Shown: piece after piece, positions 60,675-64,000 of the stretch
How the letters are laid out: the number at the start of each line of letters is the position of its first letter
Numbering within the stretch: position 1 is the stretch's first letter
Assembly (NCBI RefSeq): GCF_019844075.1
Contig: NZ_CP081964.1
Span: forward strand, 310,001 to 374,000
Source of the DNA: Curtobacterium sp. TC1
GTDB taxonomy: Bacteria; Actinomycetota; Actinomycetes; Actinomycetales; Microbacteriaceae
Reading direction: 5' to 3'
DNA length: 64,000 nt
Notes under the pieces: generated by a model
Database searches by the model: none
What the model was told of the DNA's origin: nothing
Seen by the model: only the letters and a program-made list of their open reading frames with translations
Made by a program: the position numbers and the translations under genes

Positions 60675-60767
60675 GCGTACCTGGTCGAATCGGGCGTACC
60701 TGGTCGGAAGTTCTGACCAGGTACGCCCGATTCCGCTTTCCAGCGCGGGTGTCCTGGGAAGGAACGA
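60675..60767. repeat. 93-nt dispersed repeat, copy 2
   Basis: Second copy, 18 nt after the alcohol dehydrogenase stop. It forms a perfect 19-bp hairpin (60687-60705 with 60715-60733, loop 9 nt), which could act as the terminator. The orientation matches copy 1. Confidence 0.85.
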
Positions 60768-60774
60768 GCGCGGG

Positions 60775-62652
60775 TCAGCGGCCGGCGGCGTAGCCCTGCG
60801 CACCGCGGGGGTTCGCCGCGGCGCCGAGCACACCCGTCGCCGGGTCCCGCGTCACGCACGTCAGACGGCCGAGGCTCCAGTCGCCGGCGCGGGTGACGAC
60901 GTGACCGCGTGCCTCGAGTTCCGCGATGACGTCGTCGCCGAGCCGGTCCTCGACCACGAGCCCGGCCGGTTCCCACGTGCGCGGCCAGAACGACCCCGGG
61001 AACGACGTCGTGTGCAGCGCCGGGGCGTCGATCGCCTGCTGCGGGGTGTACCCACCGACGATCCACCGCAGCAGGAACAGCAGCTGCCACTGGTCCTGCT
61101 GGTCGCCGCCGGGTGAACCGAGCGCCGCCACCGGCACGCCGTCACGGAGCACCAGGGTCGGCGTCAGCGTCGTGCGGGGCCGCTCGCCGGGGCGCAGGGT
61201 CGATGCCGTGCCCGGCTCGAGCCAGGTCATCTGCAGCCGTGTACCCAGGCAGAACCCGAGCTCGGGGATCGTCGGCGACGACTGCAACCAGCCGCCGGAC
61301 GGCGTCGCGCTGACGATGTTGCCCCAGCGGTCCACGACGTCGATGTGGCAGGTGTCGCCCCGGGTATCACCGTCCGGGGCCACGAACGGCTCGCCGCGGT
61401 CCTCGACGGGGACGACGGGGGTGGCCGGCGCGCGGTCGGCGTCCCGCGCGACCTGCACCGTGGGTTCGCCGAGACCCGCGCCGCCGCCGGAGGAGTACGA
61501 CGTCCGGACCGGCGGCAGCGCGTGCTCGACGCCAGCGACCGAGCCCGGTCGCAGCTCGGCCGATGCCCGCTCGCCGATCAGCGCACGCCGCTCGTCGGTG
61601 TACGCGTCGGACAGCAGCACGTCGAGCGGGACGTCGCCGTCGCCGTAGAACGCCTCGCGGTCGGCCAGCGCGAGCTTCTGCGCCTCGACGACGGTGTGTG
61701 CGCCGACCGACGTCGACGGGTCGAGCAGTGCGTCGTCGAGCGGTTCGAGCAGCCGCAGCGTCTGCAGCAGCGCCGGCCCCTGGCCCCACGGCCCGGTCTT
61801 CGCGATCGTGCAGCCGCGGAACTCCGCCGTCGCCGCGGGCTCGTACGACGCCCGGAACGCCGCCAGGTCCGACGCGCGGATGACCCCGGCGTGGTCGGTG
61901 CCCGACGCGTGTCGGTGCGGCTCCCGCACGAAGCGGTCGATCGCCTCGGCGACGAAGCCCTCGGCCCACTCGCTCCGTGCGGCGTCGATGCGCGCGGTCC
62001 GACTGCCGGAGCCGTCACCGGCGTCGATGAGCCGGTCGAGCACTGCGGCCAGCGCCTCGTTGCGCACCAGGTCCCCGGGGACCGGCACCGTGCCTCCCGG
62101 CAGCCACTGTGCGGCGGACGTGGGCCAGTGGTCACGGAACAGGTCCTGCACGGCGGTGATCGTCCGGACCACCCCGGCTGCGATCGGGTGGCCGTCACGG
62201 GCGTAGCCGATCGCCGGCGCGAGGACGTCCGCGAGCTCCCACGTGCCGTGGTCACGGAGCAGCAGGAGCCACGCGTCGACGGCACCCGGGACGGTGGCGG
62301 CGAGCGCGCCGGAGCCGGGGACGAGCTCGAGACCCTCGGCGCGGTAGTGCTCGGGCGTCGCGCCCGCCGGTGCCGGGCCCTGCCCGACGAGCACGACCGG
62401 GGTCGGGTCCGACGCCGTCGCGAACACCGCCGTCAGGTCGCCGCCCGGACCGTTCAGGTGCGGCTCGACCACGTGCAGGACGAAGGCCCCGGCGACGGCC
62501 GCGTCGAAGGCGTTGCCCCCGCGCTCGAGCACCGACTGCGCGGTGGCGGTCGCGATCCAGTGCGTCGCGGCCGCCATGCCGAACGTGCCCTGGAGGTCCG
62601 GGCGCGAGGTCTGCGTGGCGGGCGGGACGAAGGCGGGGTTCGGCGTCGGCAT
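60775..62652 (-). CDS. Gamma-glutamyltransferase-family hydrolase without signal peptide
   Basis: 625 residues. The N-terminal nucleophile Thr at the internal cleavage site is in GDTCHIDVVDRWGN (near residue 426), the conserved autoprocessing region of the Ntn-hydrolase family. The oxyanion-stabilising Gly-Gly region is ALGSPGGDQQ. The large subunit portion GGNAFDAAVAGAFVLHVVEPHLNGPGGD is canonical. No signal peptide, so the enzyme is cytosolic. Substrates may be glutathione-like or acyl-amides; HpxW-type oxamate hydrolases are related. GAGGAT lies 6 nt before ATG 62652, a weak leaderless pattern. Confidence 0.88.
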   Translation of the reverse strand: MPTPNPAFVPPATQTSRPDLQGTFGMAAATHWIATATAQSVLERGGNAFDAAVAGAFVLHVVEPHLNGPGGDLTAVFATASDPTPVVLVGQGPAPAGATPEHYRAEGLELVPGSGALAATVPGAVDAWLLLLRDHGTWELADVLAPAIGYARDGHPIAAGVVRTITAVQDLFRDHWPTSAAQWLPGGTVPVPGDLVRNEALAAVLDRLIDAGDGSGSRTARIDAARSEWAEGFVAEAIDRFVREPHRHASGTDHAGVIRASDLAAFRASYEPAATAEFRGCTIAKTGPWGQGPALLQTLRLLEPLDDALLDPSTSVGAHTVVEAQKLALADREAFYGDGDVPLDVLLSDAYTDERRALIGERASAELRPGSVAGVEHALPPVRTSYSSGGGAGLGEPTVQVARDADRAPATPVVPVEDRGEPFVAPDGDTRGDTCHIDVVDRWGNIVSATPSGGWLQSSPTIPELGFCLGTRLQMTWLEPGTASTLRPGERPRTTLTPTLVLRDGVPVAALGSPGGDQQDQWQLLFLLRWIVGGYTPQQAIDAPALHTTSFPGSFWPRTWEPAGLVVEDRLGDDVIAELEARGHVVTRAGDWSLGRLTCVTRDPATGVLGAAANPRGAQGYAAGR

Positions 62653-62681
62653 GCACCCATCCTCTCCCCGGGGCTCGCTGC

Positions 62682-63500
62682 TCAGCCCAGGGCCACGACG
62701 ACCCCCGCTGCCACGAGCAGTGCGACGTACCCCCAGGCGTGCACGACCTCGGGCAGGTGCGGCGGGCGACGTCGGAGCAGCACGATGACCGGCATCGCGC
62801 CGACCAGCAGGGCCACGGCTGCCCGGACGTCGACGGCGCCGACGAGCCCCGCGGCGTGCGGGACGACCGCCGGCAGCAGCATGGTCACGGCGGCGGCAGG
62901 CAGCGTGATCGCCAGCGTGAGGGGGTTCGCCAGAGTGGTCGCCGACGTCATGGTGGCACCGGCACGGCGCAGCATCGGGACCGTCATCACGCTGCCGCCG
63001 ACCCCGAGGAACGCCGCGACCGCACCGATCGGGAGGCCCGTGGCGGTCGGCACGCCGGTGCGGGTCGGTCCGTGGTCGCGTCCACCGCCGCGGGTCGCGA
63101 CGGCGCGATCCTTCGCCGAGCTGCGCAGGAACCCCGGGCGCAGGAGCAGGTCGGCGACCGTGACCCCGAGGTAGGCGACGAAGCCCCAGCGCAGGAGCGC
63201 GTCCGGGGCCCCTCGTGCGGCGAGCACCCCGACCGCGCCGCCGACCCCGAGCAGGACGAACAGCGACGAACGACCCCGGAGCGGTGCGAGCGCGCCGCGC
63301 CGGGCCGAGACGGTGGCCACGGCGGCGTTCACGAGCATCACGAGGGCCGAGGTCGCCGTGGCCACCCGGACGGCGTCGCCACCGAGGGTTGCGTCGGCGA
63401 CGGTGATGATCGGCACGGTGACGAACCCACCCCCGAACCCGAACAGGACGGTGGTGACCCCGACCAGGACCCCGATGACCACGAGCACGATGAACGACAT
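62682..63500 (-). CDS. TauE/SafE-family sulfite or anion exporter-like membrane protein
   Basis: 272 residues, eight predicted helices in two repeats. GVTTVLFGFGGGFVTVPII and GAVAAFLGVGGSVMTVPML are the paired Gly-rich TauE/SafE motifs. Members move sulfoacetate, sulfite, sulfide or other organic anions. GGAGGC sits directly before ATG 63500. The substrate cannot be assigned. It lies 29 nt downstream of nothing co-directional; the GT gene downstream is on the same strand, 29 nt away, so the pair may be an operon. Confidence 0.87.
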   Translation of the reverse strand: MSFIVLVVIGVLVGVTTVLFGFGGGFVTVPIITVADATLGGDAVRVATATSALVMLVNAAVATVSARRGALAPLRGRSSLFVLLGVGGAVGVLAARGAPDALLRWGFVAYLGVTVADLLLRPGFLRSSAKDRAVATRGGGRDHGPTRTGVPTATGLPIGAVAAFLGVGGSVMTVPMLRRAGATMTSATTLANPLTLAITLPAAAVTMLLPAVVPHAAGLVGAVDVRAAVALLVGAMPVIVLLRRRPPHLPEVVHAWGYVALLVAAGVVVALG

Positions 63501-63576
63501 GCCTCCATCCCAGCGGGGATCACCACGGCGGACGATCGGGTGTGCGGCACGTTCCTTCGAGACCTAGCCTCGTCGT

Positions 63577-64000
63577 GTGCGCAACGTCCCGGTCTCCGAG
63601 TTCGACCACCAGCCGTTCGACGTCCTGCCGATCGGCACCGACTACCCGCCGGACCACCTGCTCGCCCGGCACGAGCACCGACGGGCGCAGCTGCTCTACG
63701 GCGCGAGCGGCGTCATGCTCGTCGAGACCGACGACGGCTCGTGGACCGTGCCGACCGACCGGGCCGTGCTCATCCCACCCGGGGTGCCCCACGAGGTCCG
63801 GATGCTCGACGTCAGCACCTGGAGCCTGTACGTCGAGCCGGACGCCGTGCCCTGGTGGCCGAGCCGGTGCGCCGTCGTCGAGGTCGGGCCCCTGCTGCGA
63901 GAGGTGCTGCGCGCCGCCAACGCCCTCGACGTGCCGTACGACGACGGCGGCCGGGACGGCACCCTCGTCCGGCTCGCCCTGCACGAGCTGCAGCGCGTCG
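63577..64000 (+). CDS. AraC-family regulator, cupin N-terminal domain (3' part missing)
   Basis: The frame is open for 141 codons to the window end. The N-terminal part is an AraC-type cupin: HEHRRAQLLYGASGVMLVETDDGSWTVPTDRAVLIPPGVPHEV (about 30-75), followed by LRLALHELQRV-like helices leading toward the missing double helix-turn-helix. TAGCCT lies exactly 6 nt before GTG 63577, so it is leaderless. It diverges from the TauE/SafE gene and probably controls it (inference). The DNA-binding end is outside the window. Confidence 0.8.
   Translation, partial: MRNVPVSEFDHQPFDVLPIGTDYPPDHLLARHEHRRAQLLYGASGVMLVETDDGSWTVPTDRAVLIPPGVPHEVRMLDVSTWSLYVEPDAVPWWPSRCAVVEVGPLLREVLRAANALDVPYDDGGRDGTLVRLALHELQRV

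Overview
The window is about 70% GC by eye, almost fully coding, with many 4-nt stop/start overlaps, GTG starts and genes without Shine-Dalgarno sequences. Gene content (MarR/GntR regulators, SBP5 and ROK proteins, a resuscitation-promoting-factor-like LysM protein, LytR-CpsA-Psr proteins, a ThrE exporter, a fused MrpAB antiporter) points to a free-living or plant/soil-associated actinobacterium, probably Microbacteriaceae (Curtobacterium-like). That placement is inference from gene content and style, not from a marker gene. I saw no tRNA, rRNA, CRISPR array, prophage or insertion sequence.

Layout. 1-7030: a truncated ROK regulator diverges from a family-5 ABC importer (lipoprotein, two permeases, double ATPase) whose last gene is a ROK sugar kinase. 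The set looks like a sugar or glycoconjugate uptake unit, although the transporter family is usually called peptide-specific. 7055-21341: mainly exported proteins: a BMP-like lipoprotein, a HupE/UreJ-like membrane protein, a calcineurin-like phosphatase with Ig-like repeats, a large secreted alpha/beta hydrolase, a GT39 glycosyltransferase, a trypsin-like protease and a two-gene operon of a beta-helix protein plus a GH16 glucanase. 20454-33063: redox and small-molecule genes with local regulators: SDRs, pyruvate oxidase, PAP2, an MFS/MarR pair, SoxR, a YdcF-like protein, two aldo/keto reductases (one lacking its catalytic residues) and a second MFS protein.

33067-39349: one tightly overlapped mrp Na+/H+ antiporter operon (AB fusion, C, D, E, F, G). 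39459-45832: a quinone oxidoreductase/MarR pair with two visible operators, a divergent SDR pair with a GntR/FCD regulator, DedA, an SMP-30 lactonase and rlmC. 46135-53816: cell-envelope genes (Rpf/LysM protein, two LCP proteins, an MMPL exporter with its MarR), a GntR regulator and an EEP-fold hydrolase. 53818-64000: a secreted protein of unknown function, a general-stress SDR, a TetR-like regulator, ThrE, OsmC, a zinc alcohol dehydrogenase flanked by two copies of a 93-nt repeat, a gamma-glutamyltransferase homologue, TauE/SafE and a truncated AraC regulator.

Three themes cut across the window. Thirteen genes have a TANNNT -10 hexamer exactly 6-7 nt before the start codon, which predicts leaderless mRNAs; five of them encode regulators. 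A family of near-identical long hairpins starting GACGGGAGGC serves as terminators, and once as an attenuator inside an operon. Several regulator/target gene pairs share clear palindromic operators.
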